64,000 nucleotides of DNA from Argentina anserina (taxonomy: Eukaryota; Streptophyta; Magnoliopsida; Rosales; Rosaceae): NCBI RefSeq assembly GCF_933775445.1, contig NC_065874.1, positions 12,357,001-12,421,000 on the forward strand, given 5' to 3'. Below, piece after piece: positions 1 through 12,352 of the stretch (positions are counted from its first letter, which is position 1; every line of letters begins with the position of its first letter). The position numbers were made by a program, and so were the translations under genes. The notes under the pieces were generated by a model. It saw nothing but the letters and a program-made list of their open reading frames with translations, did not search any database and was not told the origin of the DNA.

Positions 1-1691
1 AGAGGTTCGATTCCCCTTAACAACTAATTTGGTTTTATTTCAATTTTAAGTGAATGTTGAGACATGAAATGCAATGTATAATAAAAAAAGACATATATAA
101 CAATAAGTTAGTGTAGTAGAGACTGTAGAGTTGACTATAACTTTGTGTTTGTAAAAAGATTGATGGGAGGTTCGATTCTCCTAACCAGTGATTTTTTTTA
201 TATATATTTGAAGTTAGCTTGACACATGCCGATATTATGAAAATATCGGGAAATTTTGAAAGTTTCCGGATATATCGGGAAATTTCAAAAATTTCCATAA
301 AAAATGCTTAGTAGTAACGGATTTATCCATATGCTAAAAAAATGTAAAATTTTACGAAAATATCGAGGAAATTATGAATATTTCAGTGCTTGGTTTAACG
401 TATAACATACTAATTTATAGACGAGTCATCGTTCAACACACCTATATATTTAGTGTTGATGGTTCAAGATGTTTTTCATGTGGATACAATGTATTTGTCA
501 CCCCGGTTGCAAAATATCATCTTCAATGTAATAAACGGAGCTAAACCTAGACTACCTAGTTCGGTCGAGTTCGTATAGCAAACCCTACTAGAGACTGTAA
601 TTAGTTGACTCGGTAACATATCTGCACCCATATAGTTGTTAGGTTGTTAACAAATCATCGTGATTCATGTCAACATTAGTATATATCATTATTATGAAAC
701 GAGCATCGATCAATGTTTATATATATTGAACTAAGACCTATATATGAGTGTTCGTCTGCATGTGTTCGTCGATTCGTCAAGTCTCCAGATTATACACACG
801 GTAACGACACACATTTGAAGTTTCAATTACTTGATTTCTTATATTGCCACATGAAATTTTAAATATTTGTCTTGACATTTCTCTATCTTGTCTATACTAA
901 AGAAACGTGGGATTTTTTTTTGTTCCAGGTAAGCAGAAATTGATATGTAAAGCATCTCTGGGAAGGACATGTTCGTGACTTGCTGTTCTTTAATGCCCAC
1001 GAGCTCGGACCATTTGTAACGAAAGTGGACCTTCTGAGATTTTGAGAGATCTTGACCAAATAATTAATTAGCTGTTGATTAATTATTATGTGGGTTTAGC
1101 GATCGATATGATTATAAGTCAGATTTTATAGTAAATTGCTGGTGATTGATACAATTAGCCTAACCATGGCCGCAACGATTTAAATAACAATTCTGTGGTC
1201 ACAAAGTATCATATGGTAGTCCAGGGCCCCAGGCCAAAAGAAGCGCATTATCCGCATCCGTACAAAAGGAAAAAAAAACTCATAATTTGAGCTGAAGTCA
1301 TATACAGGCTACAAGCTACTGTACGTAACTACGTATAGTATATACTATAGTTCTTTTATTTAAAACCATTTAAGATTTAAAAAACAATTACCATTGAAGC
1401 TTATAACTTAAACTATGACTAACCAAATCTTAATGAACATTTTAGTTCGTTGTTAAATAGTTTAAGAACAGGGGATGACAACCGCAGTTGATTTCTTATA
1501 TCGACGTCAAGTTCTTTCATTAGACATGTTCAATTGTTTGTTTGTAGCAAATAAATGATATTGTTCCACATGTTCAATTATTCGGACGTGTGAAATTAAT
1601 GACTTCTTCGATTTGGATTGATGTTGATATTGCCAATTTTTTACTATCAGGTATATGAGCTAGCTTATTGGATGTAGAAAAGGATGGATTT
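1..1691. other. AT-rich intergenic DNA, no gene seen
   Basis: No open frame here looks like a protein. Two tRNA B-box-like strings (GGTTCGATTCC at 4-14 and GGTTCGATTCT at about 169-179) lie about 165 bp apart without a matching A-box or cloverleaf. The string ATATCGGGAAATTT recurs at about 242 and 272, with a weaker version near 359, suggesting an old repeat. I cannot assign a family. Confidence 0.5.
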
Positions 1692-3350
1692 GAAACTGAA
1701 TATATACTTTAAGTTTTATTTTCAATCCCACACCGAGCATTCTGTTGGCGATGATTTTTCTAGACCTTCTTAAGTTTTAATTTTTTCTTTTATTAGTAAT
1801 TTTTTTCTTTTATTGTTAAAAAGACGGGCATAGTGGTATATAGTAGTAATATTCTTGTTTAAATCTTCTATAAAGGACAGACTAGCGCGCTAGTGTTTAA
1901 TTTTGTCCGTAGGCCCAGTATTCAATAGTGTTCAGCTATTTGGTCATTTATTATATTGTTCCATTCTGGCAATTGTTCCATTCTGAAACTGAATATATAC
2001 TTTAAGTTTTATTTTCAATCCCACACCGAGCATTCTGTTGAAGATGATTTTTCTAGACCTTCTTAAGTTTTAATTTTTTCTTTTATTAGTAATTTTTTTC
2101 TTTTATTGTTAAAAAGATGGGCATAGTGGTATATAGTAGTAATATTCTTGTTTAAATCTTCTGTAAAGGACAGACTAGCGCGCTAGTGTTTAATTTTGTC
2201 CGTAGGCGCCAGTATTCAATAGTGTTCAGCTATTTGCTCATTTATTATAGAGTTTTTTTCACCAACAGTTCCTCAATTCTGGTGTACCTACCAATGTGAT
2301 ACCTCAACTCTTAATCGTACCAATGTGATACCCAGACTCTAGTATTACTATCATTGAAGTACTTCCGTTAGTTTTTTTAAACTTTTCCGTTATCTTGGTG
2401 ACGTGGCAGGTACGTGAGGCCCACAAAGAGGGTTAAAAGACAAAATTAACTTCATCTGAGAGGAGCAATATTTTTCCCGCCCTTTACCTTGAGAAAGACA
2501 CCCAACAATTCCAATTTTGGCGCCAATTTTCCCTCTCTACTCCTTAATTTGTGTCTCTTATCTAAACTAAAGAACTACCGCCAACCAGTCGACCACAATC
2601 TGATAAAACCTAGATCAATCTCATTTTCTATTTTTACCCTAGCACTTGTTAAACTAACAGAATAAATATATAAATTTATATGGAACATCTCATTTCCACA
2701 ATCTCATAAGAATATAAAAACACATAACTTAACGAAATTCAAATACATGTTTAAGTACCATTAGTTGCTACCTTTTATGTTGATCTGCCATGATTTTTGC
2801 TTGTAAGAACTAATGGTACATGTAGTTGAATTTCGTTAAGTTATGTGTTTCTATATTCTTATGAGATTGTGGAAATGAGATGTTTCATATAAATTTATAT
2901 ATTTATTCTGTTAGTTTAACAAGTGCTAGGGTAAAAATAGAAAATGAGATTGATCTAGGTTTTATCAGATTGTGGTCGACTGGTTGGCGGTAGTTCTTTA
3001 GTTTAGATATTAGACACAAATTAAGGAGTATGGAGTGAAAATTGGCGCCAAAATTGGAATTGTTGGGTGTCTTTCTCAAGGTAAAAGGCGGGAAAAACAT
3101 TGCTCCTCTCAGATGAGGTTAATTTTGTCTTTTAACCCTATTTGTGGGCCTCACGTACTTGCCACGTCACCAAGATAACGGAAAAGTTGAAAAAAACTGA
3201 CGGAAGTACTTCAATGATAGCAATACTAGAGTCTGGGTATCACATTGGTACGATTAAGAGTTGAGGTATCACATTGGTAGGTACACCAGAGTTGAGGGAC
3301 TGTTAGTGAAAAAACTCTTTATTATATTGTTCCATTCTGGCAATTGTTCT
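1692..3350. repeat. 293-bp tandem duplication, second copy split by a transposon
   Basis: Copy A runs 1692-1984. Copy B starts at 1985 and is nearly identical (shared starts GAAACTGAATATATAC, shared internal GACAGACTAGCGCGCTAGTG). Copy B is interrupted at 2249 by the inverted-repeat element 2250-3317 and resumes at 3318 up to about 3350. Copy A keeps the uninterrupted site TTTATTATATTG at 1947-1958, so it serves as a natural empty site for the insertion. Only a handful of single-base differences separate the copies, so the duplication is fairly recent and the insertion is later still. Confidence 0.85.
2250..3317. mobile_element. Mutator-like (MULE) non-autonomous element, long inverted repeat
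   Basis: This 1068-bp element is almost entirely two inverted arms, 2250-2768 and 2807-3317, around a loop of about 38 bp. The ends are GAGTTTTTTTCACC and, reversed, GAGTTTTTTCACT. It is flanked by a perfect 9-bp target-site duplication TTTATTATA (2241-2249 and 3318-3326), and the empty site survives in the neighbouring tandem copy at 1947-1955. Long terminal inverted repeats with a 9-bp duplication are the hallmark of Mutator-like elements. No transposase frame is present; open frames inside it are by-products of the arms. If transcribed it would fold into a hairpin of about 500 bp. Confidence 0.85.
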
Positions 3351-3605
3351 CTCGATCCCTAATTAGCTGCACCTGCCACTACTACAGCGACCTTCTTTTT
3401 TCCCACAATACAATCACCTGCATCCAGAGCTTTACTTCAACAGGCAAACGCGAATCATACTTGGATCTCTTGCAAATACTTGTTCGGTTAGTTAAAAAGA
3501 ATGTATATATGATACCAAGTCTCGTACGTACGTATTCGATCAATACCTCACCCAGCTAGCTAGTAGCTAGTACGTAACACAATACGTACTTTCATTGAAA
3601 GTGTT

Positions 3606-4351
3606 GGACCGGGATCCTCTCCTAAGAATCCTCTCCTAATATCATCTAATAAGATGATCTTAGTCATTCATTCTTATTTGATGGTCATGATTCTCGTATA
3701 TAGCTTTATCACCTATTACTCTGTCTCTTTTTATCTATCTCATTCACGAGAGACTTACTCTCAAATCTCTATCTCTCTCTCGTCCTTAACCAGTAAGACC
3801 AACAAATCTTCAATTAACTTGACACAGAAAATCTTTAGTTGGCTTGACATTGTAATTAGAAATCTATATGGCCCTAGAGCAACTCGATCTCAACATATAG
3901 AAATTCTTCTATTAACCTGAGATTATTTTGACATCACTTGTTTTATGGGTAAAGATCATATTTTACTGATTCTTCCGAACTTGAAACAAAGCAATTGATT
4001 TGAAATCGATCTTTTAATCCCAATTCTATGAGCTCACTGGATTACCCTATTCTGAAGTTTTGGGTTTAAAGTTATGATCTTTTGCCTTGATATAGAAATT
4101 TCCATAATGAGGGAAAAGCATTCAAGGCCCAACCTTTGATGAGAGAGGGAGAGAGAGGACGCCAGAGATCTGGGTTTATTTTACTGGGAGGTATTTAGGA
4201 TGGAAGAGAGAGACCAATGATCTGCAAAAAAGAAAGGAAGTTGGGAGTAAAGAAAGTTAGGAGTAATCTTGGCCGTTTATTAGCAATGGATGGTTAAGAT
4301 CTTTTTATTAGGTAATATTAGGAGACATTCCTTAGGAGAGGATCTCAGTCC
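3606..4351. mobile_element. MULE-type non-autonomous element, 746 bp
   Basis: The ends are inverted repeats of about 40 bp: GGACCGGGATCCTCTCCTAA on the left and, reversed from the right, GGACTGAGATCCTCTCCTAA. A perfect 9-bp duplication GAAAGTGTT flanks it at 3597-3605 and 4352-4360. The interior is AT-rich without a convincing transposase. Its ends differ from those of the element at 2250-3317, so it is a separate family. Confidence 0.8.
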
Positions 4352-4360
4352 GAAAGTGTT

Positions 4361-7300
4361 GGGGCACTCCATATGCTTGCTATGCCCGGCTATAAGTTGA
4401 TCTCTCAACTGAACTTCGACTATGTATTACAGAACAGTGTTTGGCCACTTTTTTTTTAATTAAGAGTTCGAACCTCAGTTGGTTAGCGTGACAATTAGTT
4501 TCCGGTAGTACTTTTAATGCTAGCTTAGCCAAACAAGACACTTAGGTTCTACGTCAAAATTGAATCAATTATATATGACAATAAAAAATATCGACTCAAT
4601 TATTTATAAGTTTATACCATCATTAATCTTTCAAGACGTTGTTACATGGATACACAAACATAGAGCTAGCATTCAAGTTACGACCTTAAACCAATTTCGA
4701 TCAATATACATGTCTTAGCTAATCGTGAAGTTCGTGTGGAATGGTACAATTACTTGCATCGTATCTTCCAAATGTATTTTAAATCAAGTCATTTATTTTA
4801 TAAAAGCAATTAAGTTGCTAATGTTCTTACTAATTTAGATGCTTCTTTTGATGGATGTATCTAGTGGATTATAGTTCCAGATTTGACTTGTAATAAATAT
4901 CGATTATGTTTTCTTAATTTTTGATTTCGTTAATTATTTTGTAGTTGGTTGAGGGATAACCGTATATGTCCTTCATCAATTCTCTTTGTAACATTCTTTT
5001 TTTTTTTTGATAAATTTTAGTAGCTTAAAAAAAATTAAATATATGAAGCTATTTGGTTAACTACGTATGTATAATATATATGTTCGTCATGTGTACTTAT
5101 CTTATCTTCATCTGTATAATTAAACATAAACCATGATCTGAATAGATTGAATAGCTATTCGATTCATCAATAAGCTAGTGCTTAGTAATAATGTCAACAT
5201 CGTTTCTCTTAAGTTGTTACTCTTAATTTGTTAGAGTATCTCCAACAAACTTTGTATTTTAGAAATGAAAAAGATATTAAAAAAAAATTCTAGGTCATGA
5301 TCAGATCTCTTCGCCTTCTTCAATAATTATGCTGCACAATTAATATCGGGGCAGTTACAATATATATTATACATACGTAGTTACAATGGCACGGCAAACC
5401 CAGCGGCCGCTGGGCAAAAAAAAAAAAAATTCAGCCTCCCCTATATTTTTTTTTTCCCGCTTGACAGAAAAGTTTAACAAACCAATCAAACCAATGCTTT
5501 AGGACTTTAGAGTATTATGAACTTATGATGAAGGAAGTCAAACATCGCATAATTTGTTCCTATTTTCAATTTATGATTATGGTGGGGCTACCATTCACTA
5601 CTCGATTAGTCTTGCTCCTAGCTCCATTGCTATTCTCTCACTTTCAAATAAGGTGGAAACACTCCAATTCAGGCCCCTTGATATTTTATTATCATAAATA
5701 ATCAATTTTAGCCTTATTTCAATTTGTATTATTTATATACGAATGATATGATCTTTATGTTGTTGAAATTTACCTTATATAATTTGGTTGTTTTACATTA
5801 AGTTTTGCATAATATTTTTAGGCTGGTAAACTAGAATTGCAATAAGCTTTTAGGTTTTAGCTAAAGCCAAATTGTGTTATGTAGGTTATACGTGTGTTGT
5901 CAATTTGAATTAAAACTATATATATATATATATAAGTATATGTGAGAATGATTATGTAGAAGATATTGCCTCAAGATGATCATTTTGAGTCTATTAGAGA
6001 TTGTATCACAATTTATACAAAGTGTTTTATGTAATAGTTATTATTGACCTTTTTAGTTTGCAATTTTTATATATCTTTTGAATTCTAAAAAAAATTGAAA
6101 AATTGTATTTTTTGTTATCAAGATTTTTGATAATTCTAGCTAAATTTAATTTTCCGCTCACCTAAGTTTCGAACATTAGATCCGCCACTGCAATATTGGT
6201 TATACAAGTACAGATTGATTTGATATATCACAACAATTTAAGGCCGATCCCTATCAATCTTATATGATATATCGACCTCAAGTTTCCAGACCGACCATTT
6301 CGTCCATTTTCAAGCATGCAGGTTCGAGCTGCATGATTACAATCCAGGAAACGATGCATGTCACCGTGACACTATCTGAAATTAGGAAGAAAACGACTCG
6401 AAATTAAATGGGGAGTTCCATCACTGCTAGTACTCGACATCTCTACGTCGCTGTTCACTTGGCTATATATATATATATTTTTTTTTTTTTTTTGCTTACA
6501 TCGATCCAAAGTTTTCACAATTGGTAAAGATCGAAAGAACCCTGGCTAGCTAGTTACCAATTAGCCTCGATCTTTGAAAAGATCAGTTTGGAGGCGCAAC
6601 CAGTCCGCCACCAACTGCTAGGTATTGTTTTTGTCGGAAACAGAAAAAGCGGCCGGTTCACCGCCTTGCCGCTCCAACCAAGCCATAAGCCTCCATCCTG
6701 CTAGGAACTTTACCCAAAACAAATAACGTCTCCGATAGCCGCCCCCGTCTTCACTACATGTAAAACAAGCTACAAAACATTACTAGAGAATAGGTCAAAA
6801 GGAGACCTAATAGGTTAGTTTCCAACATATCATGAATGTGTATGTCTACATAGGTTTGGCAGAGTTTGGATTATTTGTGCTAGGCCTAGGTGTTCCTGAT
6901 TCCATTTAGATGAAGATACATTGAAACATTTCAATCCTTTCCTGTTAGATGCATTATGTTCTACTACCTATATGATTGACTGATCTTTTTGATCCGTAGT
7001 TAATTAGAATGATCAACGTAACGCAGCTTGTATTATATATATCGATCGATCTACTATATCAAACGAGGGATGCTGATAGCATATCACTTGTGGACGGTTG
7101 ATTACTTATATATAGCTTTTCACATGTTATATACATTAGCGAGCAAGTGGAGAAGCAGATGCTGCGCACTATATTCCTAAATAAGATCTGAAACAGTTTA
7201 ATTAACTGTATTTGATGCTTATGAATTAGTGATTTGCGACTTCTTAATTAGTTCATCTATTGTATTTGATGCTTTTGAGTACTTAATTAGTTCCAAATTA

Positions 7301-7778
7301 GTTGCTACAAATTAGATCACCAGCCACTAGAATCAACATCTTTTGGTTTATGCAGCCGATTAATATTTCATTGTCTTATCTTTCTTTTTCATTAGTACAA
7401 GCACATATATATGTACAAAATTTGTAGGTCCAATAATGTGAGAAGATCATGATTACACATAGCTTATCACCTCACAGTTCACATGTCTCTGTTCTTACCC
7501 AAAATTGAAGATTCTTTGATGATGTATAGTTGTATATATACAGATTATATTCATACCAGTACAACACAACGATAGAGGATGCTGAAGAATAAACTTTTTT
7601 TCGATTAAACATTAATAAGATCTGATTTTGGAACAACAAAAATCAAAAGACACCTCGTCATGTTTCCACACTACAAGGAAGTTCCATAGTTTTATGTAAT
7701 CGAATATTAGTTCTGTGATACCACGCAAATGCCATAGTTTCATAGTAAAGGTGTTGTCGATTTATAATCACTAACAGA
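4361..7778. other. AT-rich intergenic DNA with decayed repeat traces
   Basis: No gene is supported in these 3.4 kb. Visible details are a perfect 16-bp palindrome CCCAGCGGCCGCTGGG at 5399-5414 (it contains a NotI site) followed by an A-run, a (TA)n run near 5919-5935, a (TA)n/T-run near 6466-6494, and GATCCGCCACTG at about 6179-6190, which resembles the end of hAT elements. A decayed hAT element between about 5400 and 6190 is possible, but no target-site duplication was found. Confidence 0.4.
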
Positions 7779-7790
7779 GATCAAACACCT

Positions 7791-9269
7791 TTTTTTTTTA
7801 AATGGTGGAACCTTCATTAATCAGAGCAATAGTCCAATTACACAGCCCGCAAAATGCAAGGCCAATAAAAATATATACAAAGAGCACGTCTCTCCAACTC
7901 AATCAAATTAAAATGACTAATAGGAGATCAGTAGCTCGATAATCTACGGGCCGAAGACCCTACAGCCGATAACTTAAAAGCAACAAACTAACTAGCCTAT
8001 TACACTCCCCATCAAAGCCAGCTAACAACGAAGATTCCAACGCCTTCAGCTGCAATGGGGTCATGTGGAGTATAAAATCAGAGCGATGATGCTTAATAAA
8101 ATCATGCCAAACCACTCCCAAAACAGTACCACACAAACCATCATCATACCACAATCCATGGAATAATTTTGCCTGACGAAAGAGAACCAAACACACCAAC
8201 CTAGAACCAGTATTGAAGAAAATGGGGGGGGGGGGGGGGGGGGGAGGTGATAAACCCACGCCTAAGCACGCATAATCCAAATGATAAGTGCCAAACTGCA
8301 CTTTAAGCATCAAGACACACAAGATCACATAAAAGTGTACAATGGTAGTTATGGGTTTGTTTTGGTAATGAGTGACCAACAATCCAGTAACAGTAGTAGA
8401 ATGACATTGGTATGAGGAAACGAGTCCTCCCGTTCTGGATAAAGCCAGTAAAATGATCCACGGAGGGATAAAAACGCACCACAAGGGTAATCTGGGCTTA
8501 AGTACATGAAGTTCGAGATAGCAAAACCCAGAAATAAATAAAGCAAGTAAGATCGATACCTCATCTGGGCCAGAAACCCAAGCCTAATACAAGACCAAGG
8601 CCCAAGTCCAGAGATCATAAAGCAGAAAGCCAATCAGATCTGAGGCCCAACAAAAAGACCCACCAGCAGTAGACAAACCTAGCCACCACATCTGCCGGAT
8701 AAACAACAAGCCCAACAAAGACACTTGACAAAGCTCTCTAGCATCACCCCCACTCTAGACGGAATCATGTCACCGTAGATCGACGACCCTCTTTCATTGT
8801 ATGCCGTCACGGCCTCACCTAGTAACCCAAAGCCTAGTCAACCATGTGGAAGGAGTCCCCGACCAGAGACAAGCCACCAGAGAATAAGTTCTGCCGTTTC
8901 GCTTGAACTCCAGCCCGCTGCCAAGATTTAGTATGTAGAGAAGATGTCACTGCGGCTGCCAAGTCTCCAAGCCACCACACGTTGTTCTAGCTCCCGATTT
9001 GTAAAAAGGAGATTTAGATCGAAATCACCGATATGTCATTCCCCTTTGCAGAGTACAACCATCAAAACATAGATCTCACCTCCACCATGGATCCTTATTG
9101 GTAGCGCTGCTCAAGATCCCCTCTAGGACCGAAGCACGACAACATGAGTGCCATTGGCGCTCAACCGAGAGAGGGAGACGTTTGAAAATGGTTTGGGTTC
9201 TTTTTTTTTCGCACGTGTGAGATGCGCTCTGTTAAAAGACCTTTTAATGGATTTCCTGCGATATCTATT
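7791..9269 (-). mobile_element. Poly(A) retroelement insertion (LINE-like), 1479 bp
   Basis: A 12-bp direct repeat GATCAAACACCT flanks the segment at 7779-7790 and 9270-9281. The plus strand begins with nine T residues just inside the left repeat, so read on the minus strand the insert ends in poly(A). A long, variable target-site duplication plus a poly(A) tail is the signature of target-primed (L1-type) retrotransposition. I see no reverse-transcriptase, endonuclease or RNase H motif in any frame. The longest minus-strand frame (8484-7960) contains a Pro run that merely translates the 21-base G tract at 8224-8244. It is therefore a non-autonomous or badly decayed LINE, or a retrocopy of an unrecognised RNA. 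Confidence 0.7.
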
Positions 9270-9281
9270 GATCAAACACCT

Positions 9282-10910
9282 ACTTGGGTTTATGTTATAT
9301 TTTTGTCATGCATCTTGTAAATTTGCTAAGTTATTCTGATCGAACTCTTTATATGCAAGTTGATTTGTAATTTCTTGATTTCCTTTAGAGATGCATGCAT
9401 ATTGATGACGAAAAAAACAAGGGCTGCCGGACCACTACTTTGAATCATATATCAACCAGAATTGACGAGTCATTATCAAAAACCCGCAATTGACGAACAT
9501 CATGTAGCTGCTAGTTGAATTATGTTTTATCCGGAACAAAAGCTGCAAAAATTGTTAATGGTCAGCATCCGTCACCAAGAAGAAGAAAAAAACGGCTGCC
9601 TACCAATTAACAAACCTCCACAGGCAGCAAAAAATTCGAAGTTCTCAATGAGAAAAACTATGAACTAAAAAACAAAACTTATTCTGAGCAGTCCTGCCGG
9701 AATTTTATTAGGTATCTCAAGTTATGTGATACCCTTATTTACCGATATCACAACAAATTTATTGTCGTTGTGCTAATCATGGTGATGTTTTGGATAAATA
9801 TAGTTTTTAGTTGTAATTACTTTACGTATAACATTTTTATAAGATTATAAATAAATAATTGTCAATATGGTAAATTTATTTAGTTATTTATAAATATAAA
9901 AAACGTATGTTGTAACTTTGTTCTTAATGTTATAAATTTAGTTTAATGAAATTGTAATTTTGATTAAAAAAATTATAATTGAGGGTATGCTATACCTCAA
10001 GATATTGTAAACGACCCCGAGTCCTGCCTAACAAAACAAGCATTACCACTAGCTTAAAACAAAGATCGACGTCCCAATTTTCCTGCAAGTGAGGAAAAAA
10101 CATAACAAAATGGTAGAAGAACTACGTACTTCGCTCTTAATAATACATTATACATGAATGTCATTGTGTCAAACATTAAGAACGTACTCTGTAATTAGTT
10201 AAGTGATTATTCAGGACCCAATTTAATTTAGATATATACTTGACAACTCTTCGTTTAGAATATTATATAAAGTTATATACTAATTAATTTATTTATTTCT
10301 TTTTTTATACGTATATACTAAGGCATATTCACGATTCAAGACTAGTCTAGGCTAATTTTTACAAGGATATAAAAAAAAATTTATGAGGCTTGAATCCAGC
10401 ATACAACCATCATCCACCACATAGTTCTCACAATCACACATCAGTTCTTTCAAAAGAAAATATAAATATATGAATATATCAATAAATTGTCAGAAAACAT
10501 TTTAAATCGAGCATAGATGAAAAATTAAAATTCCCTAAATCCCTAATTAATACATACAAGATAAATCTCAATTCAAGAATCTGGAGAAAGAAATCGAGTA
10601 ATTACCCAATATATACAACCACATAGGAGACTAGAAGAAGAGTCTGAAGCCTGAACTCGGAAGTAAGATTGTGAAGAGGTTCTAGAAAGAAAAATTAGAA
10701 GATGTGCTTTAATTTCGCACAAAGAACTGAGAAAACGAACCCAGAAAATTGGAGGGCGCACATGTTGCGTTCCTTTTAAGCTATAGTTTTCTCATTCTTT
10801 ATATGGGCTATTGGTTTTTAAGCCCAAAAATCACTTTGGACTACAACCCTGGTCGCCCTTCAATAGGTCCACCCCAGCGTATATACATACTAGTTACATT
10901 CAGCCGTCGA
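9282..10910. other. Intergenic DNA, nothing assignable
   Basis: AT-rich sequence with no supported gene. Around 9716-10020 there are weakly mirrored strings (GGTATCTCAAGTTATGTGATACC and the reverse of GGTATGCTATACCTCAAGATA) that may be remnants of an inverted-repeat element. The minus strand 10761-10573 is open for 62 codons but resembles no protein known to me. Confidence 0.4.
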
Positions 10911-11580
10911 TATAGGGCTGTAAGTATGCTCAAGCCACTCGTGTTCGACTCGTGTTCAGCTCGCTTTTAGCCCTTTTGGCTCGAGGTCGTAAAGTTAAAT
11001 GAGACAAGATTGAGCTCAATATTAAGCCCAACCTTGAAAATGAGCCGAGTTTGAATAACAAGTATTCAGCTCGTTCGACTCGTTTAGCTCGCTCGCACTC
11101 GTTAAAAGCTCGGCTCATTTATTAATTAAGTTTTCTTTTTAACTTTTATAATATATATATATATACAAAGTATAATTTTTTATGAGAAATAATATTTAAA
11201 ATATATAAAAGTTCGAAAGAGCTATACAGCTTCTTCCTAGAATAATTAGTTAAAGACTTTAAGTTCAATAACGAGTTTGATTTGTTATTTTTAGTTTATT
11301 ACAAATAAAAGGGATTTTGTGTGATGTTATGAATTTTCCTTTTGATTTCTTAATTTCAAATTTTCATTTTCATATGATTTAACACGGCTTGTTTCTAACT
11401 CGAGCTCGTCTAATAAAATGAGCCGACTCGGGTCGAGTTCGAGATTTTTGAAGCCTAGCCGAGCTTAAATATGAATGACAAAAATCAAATTTTAGCCTAA
11501 CTTAAGTTCGATCAAATAAAAATGAGCCAAATATAAACAATCTAGTATTCGGCTCGGCTCGGCTCATTTACACCCGTAGT
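10911..11580. mobile_element. Probable MITE with GGCTCG-rich inverted ends
   Basis: The left end AGGGCTGTAAGTATGCTCAA and the reversed right end CGGGTGTAAATGAGCCGAGC are similar, as in plant MITEs whose ends read GGGTGTAAATGAGCCGAGC. Degenerate GCTCG/GAGCC strings recur inside (for example 10940-11110 and 11395-11460). I could not find a clean target-site duplication, so the borders are approximate and the superfamily (hAT is likely) is an inference. Confidence 0.5.
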
Positions 11581-11673
11581 CGTCAACTTGTAGTGGGTGA
11601 GTTAGCTAGTGCTTGACGGTGTGTAGATTAGCTAGATTTTATTGATGTAAAACGACAGAGATCGAATTAGAAC

Positions 11674-11858
11674 CAGTGGCGGACCTACATGAGAGCTAAC
11701 CCAGCTCCAGCTCGGTAAATTTTGAGAGACCACGTTAAAAAAAACAGAAAAACCAGGTAAATTTAGAGAGAGGGTAGACCCAAGAGAATTTTATGGGTGT
11801 ATTTTATTCACTTACCTAAAAACTGCCGGGTAAAGTTTAGACATTGAGTCCGCCTCTG
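11674..11858. mobile_element. hAT-type MITE, 185 bp
   Basis: The ends are CAGTGGCGGAC and GTCCGCCTCTG, inverted repeats of 11 bp with one mismatch. A perfect 8-bp duplication ATTAGAAC flanks it (11666-11673 and 11859-11866). An 8-bp duplication with CA..TG ends is diagnostic of hAT elements. No coding capacity. Confidence 0.8.
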
Positions 11859-12352
11859 ATTAGAACCAGCGAGGATCAAGTAAGAATCATATGCAGATAT
11901 GCTGAGAAGAGAAGTGGCTTATCTCTAATATATCATCTAATAATCTATATGTCAGATCTAACCTTTTACAACGTCAGATCACAAACGACCCTACTGAATA
12001 CTGATCACATGCATGAATGATTCTGATAATAGAATTAAAATCTCTGAGAAGGTACGTACGGCTTTCTTGATAATGATAATGATATTTCTCTACATGTTTG
12101 TTCATCTTCAATATGAACACCAGGCAATCATCGTTCAAATATTTCGTCTCCCTTTGTTTTCTCTGCTTCTACTTGCCCTTTTTCTAATGTTTTTTCTTTC
12201 TGGGATCATGATGGGGTAATAAGCCAGCTCCATAGATGTTTTACGCGGGATTAATGACACATACAACAAACTTATTATATGGTGTTAATTTCTCTCCAGC
12301 AAAGTATTCCATAACATGAGTCTCACCTTCCTCTTCACCTTCACCTTCATCA

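Noticed and set aside
4..179. tRNA genes suggested by GGTTCGATTCC strings at 4 and 169
   Set aside because: Only B-box-like strings are present; no A-box, acceptor stem or cloverleaf could be built around either.
2903..3100. Small minus-strand frame in the long inverted repeat
   Set aside because: It lies within a transposon arm and appears in mirrored form in the other arm; no protein features.
7960..8484. 174-codon minus-strand frame with a Pro run
   Set aside because: The Pro run translates a G homopolymer inside a retro-insertion, and no domain is recognisable.
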